From the NCBI GenBank assembly GCA_023376005.1, contig CM042139.1, positions 141,134,288 through 141,198,287 of the forward strand: DNA of 64,000 bases, written 5' to 3'. Shown here in pieces: positions 45,579-57,689 of this stretch. This DNA is from Doryteuthis pealeii. Taxonomy: Eukaryota > Mollusca > Cephalopoda > Myopsida > Loliginidae. A model generated the notes under the pieces. The model saw nothing but the letters and a program-made list of their open reading frames with translations. It did not search any database and was not told the DNA's origin. Numbering within the stretch: position 1 is the first letter of the stretch; each line of letters begins with the position of its first letter. Both the position numbers and the translations under genes were made by a program.

Positions 45579-45580
<2 letters not shown>

Positions 45581-45627
<47 letters not shown>

Positions 45628-45640
45628 TATAAGATATATA
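45581..45640. repeat. (TA)n tract
   Basis: TA with a small interruption. Confidence 0.9.
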
Positions 45641-45712
45641 TTCATATAAAACCGCCAGGAGACTAAAGCTAATAAGTAAAAAGTGCTCAGTACCTAAGTA
45701 GAGCAAATGATG

Positions 45713-45811
45713 ATCAGACGAACCTACTAAAAGTTTCGCTTAATGCTCTTCAGGGCTGATATCTCAGCCCTGAAGAGCATTAGGCGAAACTTTTAGTAGG
45801 TTCGTCTGACT
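45713..45811. repeat. Palindrome with hammerhead-like core on both strands
   Basis: Two 48-base arms meet near 45761 (GGCTGATATCTCAGCC). Each strand reads CTGAAGA, GCATTAGGC or GCATTAAGC, GAAA, then TTTTAGTAGGTTC and GTC. The core residues fit a hammerhead, but stem II is only two pairs and stem I cannot be formed on the plus strand. Confidence 0.6.
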
Positions 45812-45828
45812 CATTAGATTTATCTTAT

Positions 45829-45868
<40 letters not shown>

Positions 45869-45873
<5 letters not shown>

Positions 45874-46327
45874 CCTTGACCGGACTAAAAAATGTTCATG
45901 CTTGCGCCCGCCCAGTTGTTTTTATGCTTTTGTTAAACTTTTGCCTTCTATATTTTCTGGTGGACTTCTGTTTTATTCTGTGTCTGGTCGCTTTTTAAAA
46001 AATAAATTCATCCACTTTCTATTCGTTCTTTCATGATGTCTTTTGTGTATTCACATGTTTTCGTGTATACACACAGGATAGCTCGTGTTCTTTCTAATAT
46101 TTTTGGTGATTGCATATGTATATGTTCATCGCCGGTGCAAGGGTACATTCGGATTGTTTCCCATGTGTTCAGGCTCTGAATACCTCCAACTTAGCCTTCA
46201 GGAATTTGTTTGGAAAGATTATCCTTTAGAGAAATCCGCAGTGCGGCTATAGGTGTGAGTGCTATGATAAATATATGTAGAGGGACGCAGAGAGAAAAAG
46301 AGATAGAAAGAATGGTGAGGAAAAAAG

Positions 46328-46331
<4 letters not shown>
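45869..46331 (-). mobile_element. Possible Helitron H1 remnant
   Basis: The minus strand reaches AGTCCGGTCAAGGACCG, the H1 terminal hairpin, and is cut right after it by (TA)n, without the spacer and CTAG. The remainder to the next (TA)n is unassigned. Confidence 0.3.
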
Positions 46332-46377
<46 letters not shown>

Positions 46378-46509
46378 TGTTTGTGTGTGCGTGTGTATGT
46401 GTATGTGTATGTGTATGTGTGTAATTATGCATAAGCATATACATTTATGTATACATATACATATCAAGACAAACAAATATACATATCTATACATATACTT
46501 ATATATGAA

Positions 46510-46557
<48 letters not shown>

Positions 46558-46593
46558 CACATACACAAACAATCACGTACACAAATACACAGA

Positions 46594-46627
<34 letters not shown>
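46332..46627. repeat. Cluster of (TA)n, (GT)n and TACA-rich microsatellites
   Basis: Three TA tracts separated by GT- and CA-rich sequence. Confidence 0.95.
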
Positions 46628-46633
<6 letters not shown>

Positions 46634-46639
46634 ATATCG

Positions 46640-47660
46640 CTCAGACTACTTGATGAAAATGTAATGTTCACTCACTACTTACAAAATAGTTATATCTCAT
46701 TTGTATTCACTTGTTTTCTTCTTTATTTTTCTCTCTCGTTTACTCATTTTTTTCACAGTCTGTTCTTTCATTTGTTCAGCTCCTTTTCGATATCCTGAAG
46801 GTCATCGATTGGTGAAAATCTTTTGTGAAGAATTTCTTTAAGTAGTTCTATTTTGAATGATAGGCATTACTCTTCAAGAGATGATCATGGTATATGCCAT
46901 TTATCGAAAGCTGCATTCTTGGCACTACTTTTTCTTACCGCCGTTATGAAAAATGTATTGTATCCTTTTTTAAATTGATGTATACGCTTTATTTCTTATT
47001 GTCTCGTTATTGTTTTTAAAGTTCAGTTTCCATTCTTTCACAAGTATTAGATAGGATGTCTCTTTTTTAAGTGCATTATCCCGTGTATATAACGATATTC
47101 TTTTTTATATAGTGGCACTTATATGAGTGTGTATCTGTGAAGTTGAATTCTTTTTTAGTTTTGATATAACAACACTTCTTAAGGTATTTAATGGCGATGT
47201 AAGTCTCTTTTTCATGCAAGTAAATCTGTAGCTATGTCAGTGGCATTTGATTTTTGTTTCTTTTTTTTCCAGATCTTGAATACACCACTACCGTTGTCTT
47301 TCAATCTTTTAAACTCAACATTGAAACAAGTAGCATATTAATGCTGCATTGTCACAAGGAATGTCAAATGTTGGATTATTTTGTGATATAGGCCATAGAC
47401 AACAACCTGATATATAGTAATTGAGATTACATTCTGGTAAAAATATTCTAATTACACTAACATACCTAACACATATAAGCCATTTAATTTGAAGTTTGCA
47501 TGCCAGGGATTTCCCATTTTTCCGTTTCTGTATTTTGATTGGAATAATCTTTTTGACTTGTGAAATTACAAGATTTTCTGTATTGCCACTTAATATGCCA
47601 AATCTCCCAATAGTAAGACAAAAGAAAAAAAATAAATAACTGTCTTATGAATCTTAATTA
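46640..47660. other. Unassigned region
   Basis: AT-rich without a recognised gene or repeat. Confidence 0.45.
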
Positions 47661-47814
47661 ATAATGGAGATTCGGTTTCTATTTTTCTGTAACTAAAAGT
47701 ATGTCACTGCTTACGTCACAATTATTAAAATTGTCAATTGATTTACAACCACTTACTACTGACAACTACATAGGCTAAATTTACCTTATTTATTTAATAA
47801 CCCACGTATAAATA

Positions 47815-47839
47815 CTACTACTACTACTACTACTACTAC

Positions 47840-47882
<43 letters not shown>
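47815..47882. repeat. (TAC)n(TAA)n microsatellite
   Basis: Ten TAC-type units then about thirteen TAA-type units. The sequence to the right (47883-48060) gives SLGTFPENLPKILDELETRG, loosely like the LINE-C tail, but too weak to call. Confidence 0.9.
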
Positions 47883-47883
<1 letters not shown>

Positions 47884-48189
47884 GTTCGATCCCTTGGAAC
47901 ATTCCCTGAGAATCTACCAAAGATTCTGGATGAACTGGAGACAAGAGGATGAACTGAAAGATTCCTCACTATAGTTCAAAGTAAAGGCCAGAAGATATAT
48001 GCTACAATTTAGACTCCAGTTAAACGCCATCACTTAGAGCTGATAAAAAAAACGCTAGGAGTAAAGTAATAATTCTTTTTAGACAATTATAGCTTCAAAA
48101 AACTATTCGTAATACAAATAAGTTGCATATAATTATTGGGTTTCACGTATTACAATATAATACTATAAATTTCCGAAAGTATATTTTTG

Positions 48190-48400
48190 AACCATGGACC
48201 TTATCAAAGACTACCCATCCTTGTCAGAGTGGACCTGAGAATTATGACTACAAAGTGGTTTACCACAGTTCTCAGACTTTCAGTACTAAAACCTCACCAA
48301 CAAAAGTTTAGTGTCAAGCCCTGTACATTACCCTTTTCTTTAGAGAGTGTGGTGTCATATCCTTCTTCGGGGAATGCAGTCAAAATACTGCCATCAGGAC
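48190..48400 (+). repeat. Diverged copy of the S2/H1 body repeat
   Basis: GAGTGGACCTGAGAATTATG and AGTTTAGTGTCAAGCCC parallel GTGGACCTGGGAGTAATG and AGTTTAGCGTCATACTC at 42014-42110. Reading frames here are by-products of the repeat. Confidence 0.4.
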
Positions 48401-48728
48401 TGTTATGTGCGAAAGAGAGATGGAGAAAGAGTGGGAAATAAGGGTTTCTTTCAAATATGTTTGCATTTGTCAATGTTGATGTTTGTTATAAACTTTATCG
48501 CAAGTAATTTTTGGCACGGACAATTTGTCAAATATTTAAACAAACAGCTATGTCAAATTATGTATTTTGCCCACGCGTGAAATATAGGATAAATCCAAAT
48601 ATTTCCTCTTATCTGTGACAAACATTCTATGTCTATAAATCCATAATATCCTTATTTGTAATGAAAGTCTCTATTTACCAAACCCGTTCGCCACAAATAG
48701 GATGTGACACAATGTCGCAAGTATGGGG

Positions 48729-48734
<6 letters not shown>

Positions 48735-48778
<44 letters not shown>

Positions 48779-48793
48779 TTATATGTGTGTGTG
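48735..48793. repeat. (TA)n/(TG)n microsatellite
   Basis: TA with a CA interruption, then TG. Confidence 0.9.
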
Positions 48794-48799
48794 TGAAGT

Positions 48800-49165
48800 T
48801 TATAAAAGTAAATGTACTGTGTTTGGAAGTATGCGTGAGTGGTGCAATTTATAATACAAATGGATTAATACTAAAGAAGTACAGTTGACTTAACAATTTC
48901 GTCCCAAACTATTGTATGTTAATTTAAGATTTATATAGGGTCTAGTCAGTCGCTGGTTTTCGGTTCAGAAAGTATGGTAACTAATATTGAAAAAAACAGT
49001 TAATGGATTTTAATTAGAATGTACTTTGAAAAATTATTTACTAAAGCAAAAATAATAAATGTTCTCATGATTTAGATCCATGTAGTTTAGTTGTATCTGA
49101 AAAAAAATTATAACGGATTGAATAATCCTTAAATTGTAGAATTGACGTTAATTTATATATTTTTT
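48800..49165. other. Unassigned region
   Basis: Nothing recognised. Confidence 0.4.
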
Positions 49166-49169
49166 ACAT

Positions 49170-49255
49170 GTCGAGTGACGTAGCGGTTAGTTATTGGCTT
49201 AATATTACTTCTTGACATTTATGTGGTATTGTAGGGTTGCAGTTTTTTTTCGGGG
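49170..49255 (+). repeat. Diverged S2 tRNA-like head
   Basis: GACGTAGCGGTTAGTTATTGG followed by a B-box-like GTAGGGTTGCAG. Similar order to 33475. Confidence 0.35.
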
Positions 49256-49339
49256 GGGGGTGATTCGGTGTGTCTCGTTTTCAACTGTGTCCATCTTGGA
49301 CGTTTTAAACAATTAGAGATACAGTTGCCACTATATCTC

Positions 49340-49670
49340 TAATTGTTTAAAACATGACATGCAACACTCCACTTTGGCCCTTACTTAGGCTAGACGGGCG
49401 ATCAAAGAGGGCTACTCTGATCATTTCATGGTCACCTTAAGCCCTGGCTCTTATGTGATTGTTCCTAGACTATTGCATTTATAGCAACCCACAACCATTT
49501 TATAATACATGAGCTAGAATATGGAGGTTGAGTGTCTATATATCCTCAACATGGCGTTAACTGCATATAATAATGAGCTTCCAGTTCTGGATCTCTTCAT
49601 TGCCATTACTTTCAGGTCCAATCTGACCCGGAGTGGTTGGACTTGTCAGAGTCCCTCTATGGATTAAATA
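49340..49670 (-). repeat. Inverted copy of the H1/S2 body repeat
   Basis: On the minus strand GTCTAGCCTAAGTAAGGG and CACTCCGGGTCAGATTGG correspond to GTCTAGCCCAAGTAAGGG (42262-42279) and to the S2 body. Confidence 0.45.
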
Positions 49671-49796
49671 TATAAGAGATGTGTTTTAAAAATGTGTTAA
49701 AAATGAGTTTAAAAAATGATAACATAACAATAATGAATAAAACAAAAACATCTTCGATATAAAATAACCCAAGGGTTGAAAAATCTAAGCGACCAA

Positions 49797-49814
49797 CCAA
49801 CCAACCAACCAATT

Positions 49815-49912
<98 letters not shown>
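49797..49912. repeat. (CCAA)n(CTT)n(ATT)n microsatellite
   Basis: CCAA, CTT and ATT phases in succession. On the minus strand it sits at the 3' end of LINE-C. Confidence 0.95.
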
Positions 49913-49913
<1 letters not shown>

Positions 49914-51690
49914 TCACTCTTTGCGATTTTTTTTTACACCAGCATCAGCTGCTAGTATTTCACTGAAGTCTGAGTGATACCAAATCTCCTCAGGTCTCCA
50001 GGATTCTTCTCAGTATTCTATCTGATGTTAATTTTTGTGTTATATCGATAGAGGTCTCGATTCATTATCTGATTTCTAATTCCTCCAATGTTTTTCAAAG
50101 CCTTATAATTTCTGTTTACCCGGTTATCTCTTTGTTAAATTGTTTTGGGTTTTTTGTGCTTGCATGAACACAATCTGAAACACTGACGAAACATATTTGC
50201 GAGATTTAACTGGTGGTCTTTCACTGTATTCTGAGACAGCAAGTCTCCTCGGGACTCCAGTACACTTCTTGGTATTTTTGCTGATCATAAAAGCACTAGA
50301 ATTTTGAATGGTCTCGACTTTCCCTCTGATTTCCAATTCATCCAGTCTTTTTCCCAAGCTTCTGTCGATGGCCCCAAGTTCACCAACTATAATAGTATCA
50401 ACGTCACTTTCATATGCCCCGTCAATTTCAGCTTTCTGACAAAATCTATCAGTTAGTCTAATTTTTCGCTTAGTTTTATTTTCACTCTGTAGTCTGCTAG
50501 AACAGCAAAATCCCACAGGGAACATTTTTTTTATCTTGTTGATTAACATTAGATCTGGACTGGATTGGGTGGTCAGTTTCTATCTCAAAATCCTTGATAT
50601 TTTTATGGATCTAATTTTCATAGACCGATTCTGATTTGTGCATATAGCATTTATTAGTATGGTTAAATTTTAATCTTTGGCAAAATTTCCAGGGTAACAC
50701 ATTTTCCACCCAGACAAGACTAGCCTTATATTCATCTTGTGCCAGTTTGCTGCATTTGATTATCATGTGATAAACCTTCTAAGCTCTGTCATAACATAAC
50801 CTACACTTGCTATTCTATTGCGAATGATCAATATTCACTTTGATATAATTGGTCCCAATGACATTAATTTTTGATTGTTATTAAAAGAGCTTTATATCAT
50901 GTTTGCCCTTCTTACTTATGTCCAGGATATCTCATGTATAATGTACTTTGTCGCTTGAAATATCCATACAGTTTTCTTTCTGTTTTCATTTTTGTTTTCT
51001 GGATTGTTTTTGCTTTTTGTCCTCAAGTTATTTATGTTGATATTGTTACTTGATGTTGTAATTGGTCTTTCTTGACTCTATGTGGTATATTCCCCGACAC
51101 CCAGGATTGCTGCCTATGCTCAACACTGCCAAACACGGTACCTTCTGTATTCCATGTCATCTCTTAGACCATGTGTATCGTCATAAATTTCCATGTCTAT
51201 TTTAAGAATGATTACGAGGAGGACTGTGCAGCTATTTATTATTTGATGAGGTTTCTGTTAGAGGCTTTCGTTTCCTGAAGTGTTCTATCCTTCTGAGATA
51301 CTCATTTCTTACTTTCTTATTTCATTTTTGTTTGCATCATGGTGTCCGCTTCAATATTACCAGATAATTTTAATTTTATTTTTCTCTAAATGTTCTGATA
51401 CTTTTCTGACTTTTTCATTATAAGAATGGTACATTTTTCATTGACAAATACATTTGCTTAAGCCTGGCTCTAGATTCTAAAAGTTTTTCGTTTGAGCTTC
51501 TAGTTCTTTTTTCATTTTTAGCAGATATTTTATTATCCTCCAGCTATATAAGGTGGTTTATATTTTCCAGTGAACTTCTAATTTTGTAGCTTCCTGTGGA
51601 TTTTTTTAGAATATAATCAAGTGGTATCATTATTATAGCAAAGGATCGTGGCGAGAGTACATCTACCTGGAATATATCTTTTGATTTCAA
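49913..51690 (-). pseudogene. LINE-C: RT, CCHC finger and restriction-like endonuclease remnants
   Basis: The minus strand shows, from 5' to 3': a motif B-like DVLSPRSFAIIMIPLDYILK and GSYKIRSSLENINHLI, then LED where RT motif C (Y/F-x-DD) is expected, preceded by a stop (about 51530-51680); a CCHC finger as CRYC...HMIIKCSKLAQDEYK (about 50730-50815); a degenerate RPD-like site; then GELGAIDRSLGKRLDELEIRGK and QNSSAFMISKNTKK (50124-50549). A second, shorter piece of the tail (49913-50025) precedes the repeat. The domain order RT, CCHC, endonuclease is that of R2/R4-type LINEs. Stops and the lost DD show it is dead. Confidence 0.65.
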
Positions 51691-51984
51691 CTTCTGCTAG
51701 CGTTTGGCCTCCTGTTTGTTAATTCAACTTTCCAGTGTTTTTCTAGCTTTCATGATAAAGTTTATGACACTGGCGGATATTTTGGTTATTTTAGGACAAT
51801 CTATTATTTATGACTTCAGGAAATATCTAAACTTGATATCTGGTGTTCATCGCTACAAAACGAGTAAAATGATATATTTTTATATTATTAGAATTGGTCT
51901 TAATATTACTACAGGCATCACTTTTCCTTAAAGTTTAAATCTGTACAAAAGGTATTTACACTACCCGTTCAACATTAGGAATCA
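51691..51984. other. Unassigned, possibly upstream LINE-C sequence
   Basis: It may continue LINE-C toward its 5' end but I see no clear RT block. Confidence 0.3.
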
Positions 51985-52215
51985 TCTGGGGAGAATCGAA
52001 CTCGCAATACAGTAATAATTGATTTGCGAGACTTTCTTGCTAACCATTACAGCACGATAAGATGCTCCTAAGGTGTTCATCTACCACATTCGCCACGCAT
52101 AGGATGTGAAACTAGGTCGATAGACCGGGGTATCCACCGATGATCCAATGCGATATTCAGTTGTAATGGATCTGCGAGAATAATTTGTTAACCATTGTAC
52201 ATCGATCGGTCGGCC
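51985..52215 (-). repeat. Two S2 tRNA-like heads in tandem
   Basis: Minus strand: GTGCTGTAATGGTTAGCAAG with GAGTTCGATTCTCC (52075-51985), and upstream TGTACAATGGTTAACAAA (around 52200-52183) with a decayed B box. The first has a convincing A box and B box about 55 bases apart. Confidence 0.6.
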
Positions 52216-52715
52216 TTATATATCTATGCATTTATTTACATATATTACAGTAGATTGTTTCATATTTTTATATAGCTTTTATCAAATCATAACTCATTGA
52301 ATTAGACAAGTTGAAAAATGTATGTATTGAAAAAGGAGTATGTATTACACATTTCATCTTTACATGAATATTTATATTTATTGACACAAACATTTTCTTT
52401 TTAATACGGAATACAAAGGGAATTAAATTTACAATAAAGTTATCCATATCTAAATATAAATAAACATTTATTTTAATATTCATATATTCAATAAATTATC
52501 ATTGTCCTTATATTTTAAAAGGAACGTTTGAGGTAGTTTTCAAATATTCAAAAGAAATAATATCCATGCATTGTGTCTTGGTTCAACAATACGTATAGGA
52601 AGTATAACAGGGTTTATAGTATTGAATATATAATCCCATCTTTAAAGATTCTGAGAAAGTACTGAATATGTAATCTCATAAAGGTAATATAATATCTGAT
52701 CAATCCAGATGCGTA
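52216..52715. other. Unassigned AT-rich region
   Basis: Nothing recognised. Confidence 0.4.
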
Positions 52716-52717
52716 AT

Positions 52718-52790
52718 GAGAGAGAGATGGAGAGAGAGATAGAGAGAGGGAGAGAGAGGGGGAGAGAAAGAGAAAGAAAAGAGAGAGAGA

Positions 52791-52887
<97 letters not shown>
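52718..52887. repeat. (GA)n/(CA)n/(TA)n microsatellite
   Basis: Purine-rich GA phase, CA phase and 60 bp of TA ending at the H1 terminus. Confidence 0.97.
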
Positions 52888-52888
<1 letters not shown>

Positions 52889-54683
52889 TAGCAAAAGTAC
52901 CCGTTCCATGACCGGACTTTTAAAAAAATAGAAATACCACAGAGGAAGGGAGAAAGAGAAAACGGGAGTTAGAGAGAGAATATGATTTATCAAATTTTTC
53001 AAAAAGAGAGGGAAATGATTAATCAAATTTTTAAAATCGTTGATAATTCGTATTGTAAAATGTTTGTTTAATTTAAGGAAATATTTTTCTTTTTGTTTAC
53101 ATTTAAAATATCATTTTGTTAAATATATACTTAAACGTGAGTGTTTTGAAATATATCTTTTTCAAAACATCTTGTGGTGAAGTTCCCATTCTGGAGTTTT
53201 TAGAAGTGTGGATTACTCCAGTATTGCCACTACTTTGACCCGGAGTGGTAATACCTCTTAGAGTCCCACATATGGTGTAAAGGAATAAAAAACACTAAGA
53301 ATGAATAAAATAAAACACCATCATAATTACTAAAAAAACAGGACTTCAGCATTAAATCACCCAAGGATTAACATGTTGTAAAATCCATGGAACTTTATTT
53401 GTAGAAAAATTTATTGTAACATACTTATTCATTCGAAAGTGTTCGTTTGACGATACACAAAGCTATCTTTTTGTTGTTTACATCTTTGAAACAATCATGA
53501 TAGAAAAGGTCTGCGTTAATGTAACAATAAATGCTAAGAATTAAATATTTACAATTGTCCATATTACATTTGTTTTTTTGGGGGGGGGTATAATAGTGTT
53601 TAATTTATTTATTTATTCTAAAACTCTTTTGTACATACGAAAAATTCAGTGCTTAATTCCTTGTTGGAGAATTTCTCAGTTTAGTTCATTTCCTTCTTTA
53701 ACCACAAAAAGTAACAAAGCTAATAACTAAACATTACCTTATTTTTAGTTAGAATATTTCGTATATTTATTTAATAATGTTTATTTCAGGAATAGTTTCT
53801 TACAAAAAAGATTTTAGTAAATGAAAGTATTAAAAACAAGTTGAGTTATCGTTAAATTTATTTATTTCGCTGTAATAATAATTCCATGTACGAAAATAGA
53901 TACAAATGAAATATTTAGAAATATTATTTTATTTCATTTCTAACCAAATGAATATTTTTAAGACAGTAATAAAAAGATTGCGATAAATAAGATTTGATTT
54001 TTTGTTAAAATTTAGTATGAAAATAAAATCATGTCCGTTGTAAAAATAATTAAATTGACAAGAACTCATACAAGTTATATATTTAAAAAGATTGTTTGAT
54101 TTTCTTTCTAACCATTTAAATATTTTAAAGATTGGACCATAAATAGAGGTGAATAGCATAGACTGCAATTTTGTCAACTAAATTTTTGTTCACTAAACTG
54201 CTGGTATCGCTATAATAGCAGGCAGTGTGGCTGTCCGAAGCCATTTCTTTTATTTTTTCACTTGCTGTAAAAAATGATTCAATGGATAAAAACTCATACA
54301 AGTTACATATGTAGAAAGATTATTGTCTTTCCTTTCCAAACATATAAATATTTTGAAGATTGGATCATGAATAGGCGATAAATTCATAGCTGAACGGCTT
54401 GGATTGCAAAAAATATTCACTAAAATTAAACCTCACTGTTGGTATTGCTGTAACAAAAAGCAGGCAGTGAACAATATTTTTTTATCAGCAGGACCTGATA
54501 TACGGACAGTTCAGCAAATGGGGTGATTTTTGTTTAATTAATTATATCCCTTAATGAGTAAAAAATCAATAACCAAATTCGGCATGTATCTTAGTTAGCA
54601 GGTTATTAATGTGTATGCAATATTTCGAATCTGAGTGACCTCCCGTTTTTGAACTTATGCGTCGACACGTACATTCCAAACTT

Positions 54684-54686
<3 letters not shown>
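52888..54686 (-). mobile_element. Helitron-like non-autonomous element (family H1), inverted copy
   Basis: The minus strand starts at 54686 (AAGGAAGTTTGG, GTACGTGTCGACGCATAA) and ends with hairpin CCGGTCATGGAACGG (one mismatch), GTACTTTTG, then CTAG (52891-52888), T and (TA)n. Interior matches to 40686-42843 include ATTTAACGATAACTCAAC (about 53838-53855) and GTGAAGTTCCCATTCTGGAG inverted near 53178. Flanked by (TA)n on both sides. About 1.8 kb and non-coding. Confidence 0.65.

Positions 54687-54752
<66 letters not shown>
54687..54752. repeat. (TA)n tract
   Basis: Pure TA, 66 bp. Confidence 0.97.
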
Positions 54753-54756
<4 letters not shown>

Positions 54757-55282
54757 GCACACAATATACCCATGCGCACACGTGTGCATTTATGTGTGTG
54801 GTGGATGCGTAATCCATTTGAATATATACACTTGTGTGTTAACTCGGCACACCCAATGCAAACGGAAAAATGAATAAATCTTCTTTTACAATATAGAATT
54901 TCGTTTCCTCTATTCTTAAATAATATATGCAGCCCATCTACCATTTTTCTTTATGAGTGTCTCTGTCTCTACATGTGTCTATATAGGCAACCATGTTGGA
55001 TTTGGCGTGTATGAGTAGTTTTCATACGCTTCCTATTTTTTCCTTTTTACATATATTACATTTTGCACAAAGAGGCGAGCGCATTCGACAGACTCGCTTT
55101 GTTTCGATTTTAACAGTCCTTTATGGCTTTTTCTCCTAATTACAAGAACAATAAAAATAAAACATGGAAATGTACGAAAGAAAATGAATGTGAATAAAGA
55201 AGGTAGTGGGAAGAGAAGACATGATAACAAAGGGAAAACAATACATAAAAGAGAAAAAATCAAATCGAACAATTAGATTAAA

Positions 55283-55285
<3 letters not shown>
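54753..55285. other. Unassigned region
   Basis: Nothing recognised. Confidence 0.4.
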
Positions 55286-55345
<60 letters not shown>

Positions 55346-55365
55346 TAATAATAATAATAATAATA
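55286..55365. repeat. (TAC)n(TAA)n microsatellite
   Basis: Same TAC-to-TAA transition as at 47815, suggesting a shared origin such as a retroelement tail. Confidence 0.95.
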
Positions 55366-55454
55366 TTAAAACATTTGATTCTTCTTATTATTAATATATC
55401 TATAGTTGTTAAAATATCTATCATTGTCTACATATAAATAACAAGTTTATCAAC

Positions 55455-55499
55455 GAAGGCCACACACAGATACACAGACACAGTAACACACAGTAACAC

Positions 55500-55552
<53 letters not shown>
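55455..55552. repeat. (CA)n/(TA)n microsatellite
   Basis: Interrupted CA then TA. Confidence 0.9.
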
Positions 55553-55559
<7 letters not shown>

Positions 55560-55689
55560 TTAGATAAAAACAAAAAGGTAACCCTTAAAATGGGAAAGAA
55601 ATTCCATTTGTTATTTCTGATATTTGTTAGACATAAAAATGTATAAAATTTGTATTAGGTGCAATGGAAACGAGACCAAAAGGACACCC

Positions 55690-55702
55690 ACACTGACACA
55701 CA

Positions 55703-55746
<44 letters not shown>

Positions 55747-55807
55747 TGCGTGTGTGTGTGATTTTGGATATATATATATATATATATATATACATACACC
55801 CCCACCC

Positions 55808-55872
<65 letters not shown>

Positions 55873-55905
55873 TGGACTCTCCTATCGTGAACGATAGATG
55901 AGCAC

Positions 55906-55957
<52 letters not shown>

Positions 55958-55970
55958 ATATATACATGTG
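55690..55970. repeat. Dense cluster of (GT)n, (TA)n, (CA)n microsatellites
   Basis: Six dinucleotide phases with short spacers. Spacer sequences ACTCTCCTATCGTG and ACGATAGATGAGCACC contain the self-complementary TATCGTGAACGATA. Confidence 0.9.
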
Positions 55971-55974
55971 TTAA

Positions 55975-56550
55975 TATATGTGTATTTATGTATGATTGAG
56001 TATGTATGTGTGTGTGCGTGTGCATAGGCACGTTGAAATGTCTGCTTATGTGTATTTCTTTGTCGCTTTCTCTATGAGTGTATGTACATGTACGGGTCTA
56101 TCCAGAATATTTTGAATGTTCAGAGTACCGGTTGCGTTACTATACTATAACTTTGAAAATAACCGCAGAGATCGTACTTGATTTACATGACCCTATTCTC
56201 CTCATGTGGATTGGCAATCGGCAGTATGTCCTTATTGATTGATTTTTTTACAGTGTGATTGTCATATTTAAACATTAAAAACAAATAGTCTATTTTAAAA
56301 ACCATAGAGTTAATACCGAATGTTAATATTTTACTTACTGCGACTTCTGGCAACCAAATGTTGAACGACCGCCAAAGATTTTTGAATGAGATGAAGAGAG
56401 AGGTAATGGAATCGGACCCCAACTTTACAAACTATATTGAAAATTGAAAAGTTCCCTATGATAAGAATATCAGATTTTAAGGATAATATTTTGAAGGGTA
56501 AATTCTACGGAGAGTTAAGGCATGAACCGCTATTTTAAGTGTTCGATCAA
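55975..56550. other. Unassigned region
   Basis: Nothing recognised. Confidence 0.4.
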
Positions 56551-56554
56551 ATTC

Positions 56555-57010
56555 TTATCATCACCACTATCAGGTCACACTGGCAACATGGAAATCCATG
56601 TTTCTTTCTCTCCAACCACCCTATCTGGGAGCTGATTCATATAGGTTTTTGTTGGTCGACCTACACTGGTATATTCATGTGTAGATGTCCACAGGAGAAC
56701 GTCACTCACGAGTTCATCCTTGCTTCTCCAGCAGTGTCGTGCATGTCTAGTTTGTCTTACTCGTAGGGTTTCCTACCGGGGAGTAAGTGGATGTACATGT
56801 GTTTTCTTTTCGTGCTTTTTCAGAAGATTTTTAAAACAGTAGGCAGCGTCATTGTGTACCTATTATCAATGTCTTTCTCTAAGTACTTCCAAGTTGTGCA
56901 TCCGTAAAGAAGCATTGACACGGCTACAGCTTGGAAGAATGTTTTCTTTTAGAATCAGTGAGATCAGATTTCCATATGATCGATAACCTGTCTATAGCAG
57001 TCAATGACTT
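56555..57010 (-). pseudogene. LINE-B reverse transcriptase C-terminal fragment
   Basis: Minus strand: LTAIDRLSIIWKSDLTD, then a piece with SMLLYGCTTWK, then RQTRHARHCWRSKDELVS and DVLLWTSTHEYTSVGRPTKT (about 56620-56760). The order matches the tail of a LINE RT (thumb, LLYG-C-xTW, HxxHCWRS). Three frames are needed and catalytic motifs are absent. Confidence 0.7.
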
Positions 57011-57143
57011 CTGATATTTCTGAAAAATAAAAACGTAAATTCTTTCAAGCTGTGGCATTGTCAGTACTACTCTATTCTTGTACCATTTGGTCTTCAACGA
57101 AACAGCTGGATAAAAGAACAAAACAAATTGGAACTGCACGAGA

Positions 57144-57425
57144 ATGCTACATGTTGTTTTGAACAAATCCTGGAAACAACCCCTTACAAAACACTAGTTG
57201 TACGGCTACTTAACTACTATATTACAAACCATCGAATTAAGACTAGACAGACATTTTGGACACAGCCACAGAAGTAAGGAAGAATCGCTAATTGATGTTT
57301 ACTTTTGGATTCGTATACTTATGGCCTACTATGTTTGGCCAATTAGCAAAAAATTACATCCTTCAGATTGTAAGGTCACTGCATACCGTATATTGGCGAG
57401 AACGGTGAGTGATAATGACTTATGA
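57144..57425 (+). pseudogene. LINE-B reverse transcriptase fragment, opposite orientation
   Basis: Plus strand: MLHVVLNKSWKQPLTKH, a stop, LYGYLTTILQTIELRLDRHF, HRSKEESLIDVYFW. Same segment as 43971-44150. It diverges head-to-head from the fragment at 56555-57010; both are 5' truncated. Confidence 0.6.
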
Positions 57426-57615
57426 CTACTGAAGGAGATAGAGAGACAGACAGACAGACAGACAGAGAGAATGGTGATGATTAGAGGATGAAGATTATAT
57501 TATAAAAGACAAATACTATATTTCGTAAGGATCCCAACACTTGTGTTTACATATTTTACTGAATATATGCATATCTATGATTTGGCAACTTTCTAAAACT
57601 TATATCAATGCACTG

Positions 57616-57617
<2 letters not shown>

Positions 57618-57675
<58 letters not shown>
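57618..57675. repeat. (TA)n/(TG)n microsatellite
   Basis: TA then TG. Confidence 0.95.
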
Positions 57676-57677
<2 letters not shown>

Positions 57678-57689
57678 ATGTGTTTATGT

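Noticed and set aside
47883..48060. LINE-C-like tail after (TAC)n(TAA)n
   Set aside because: Only a loose resemblance (SLGTFPENLPKILDELETRG), and the repeat lies on the wrong side for a 3' tail in this orientation.
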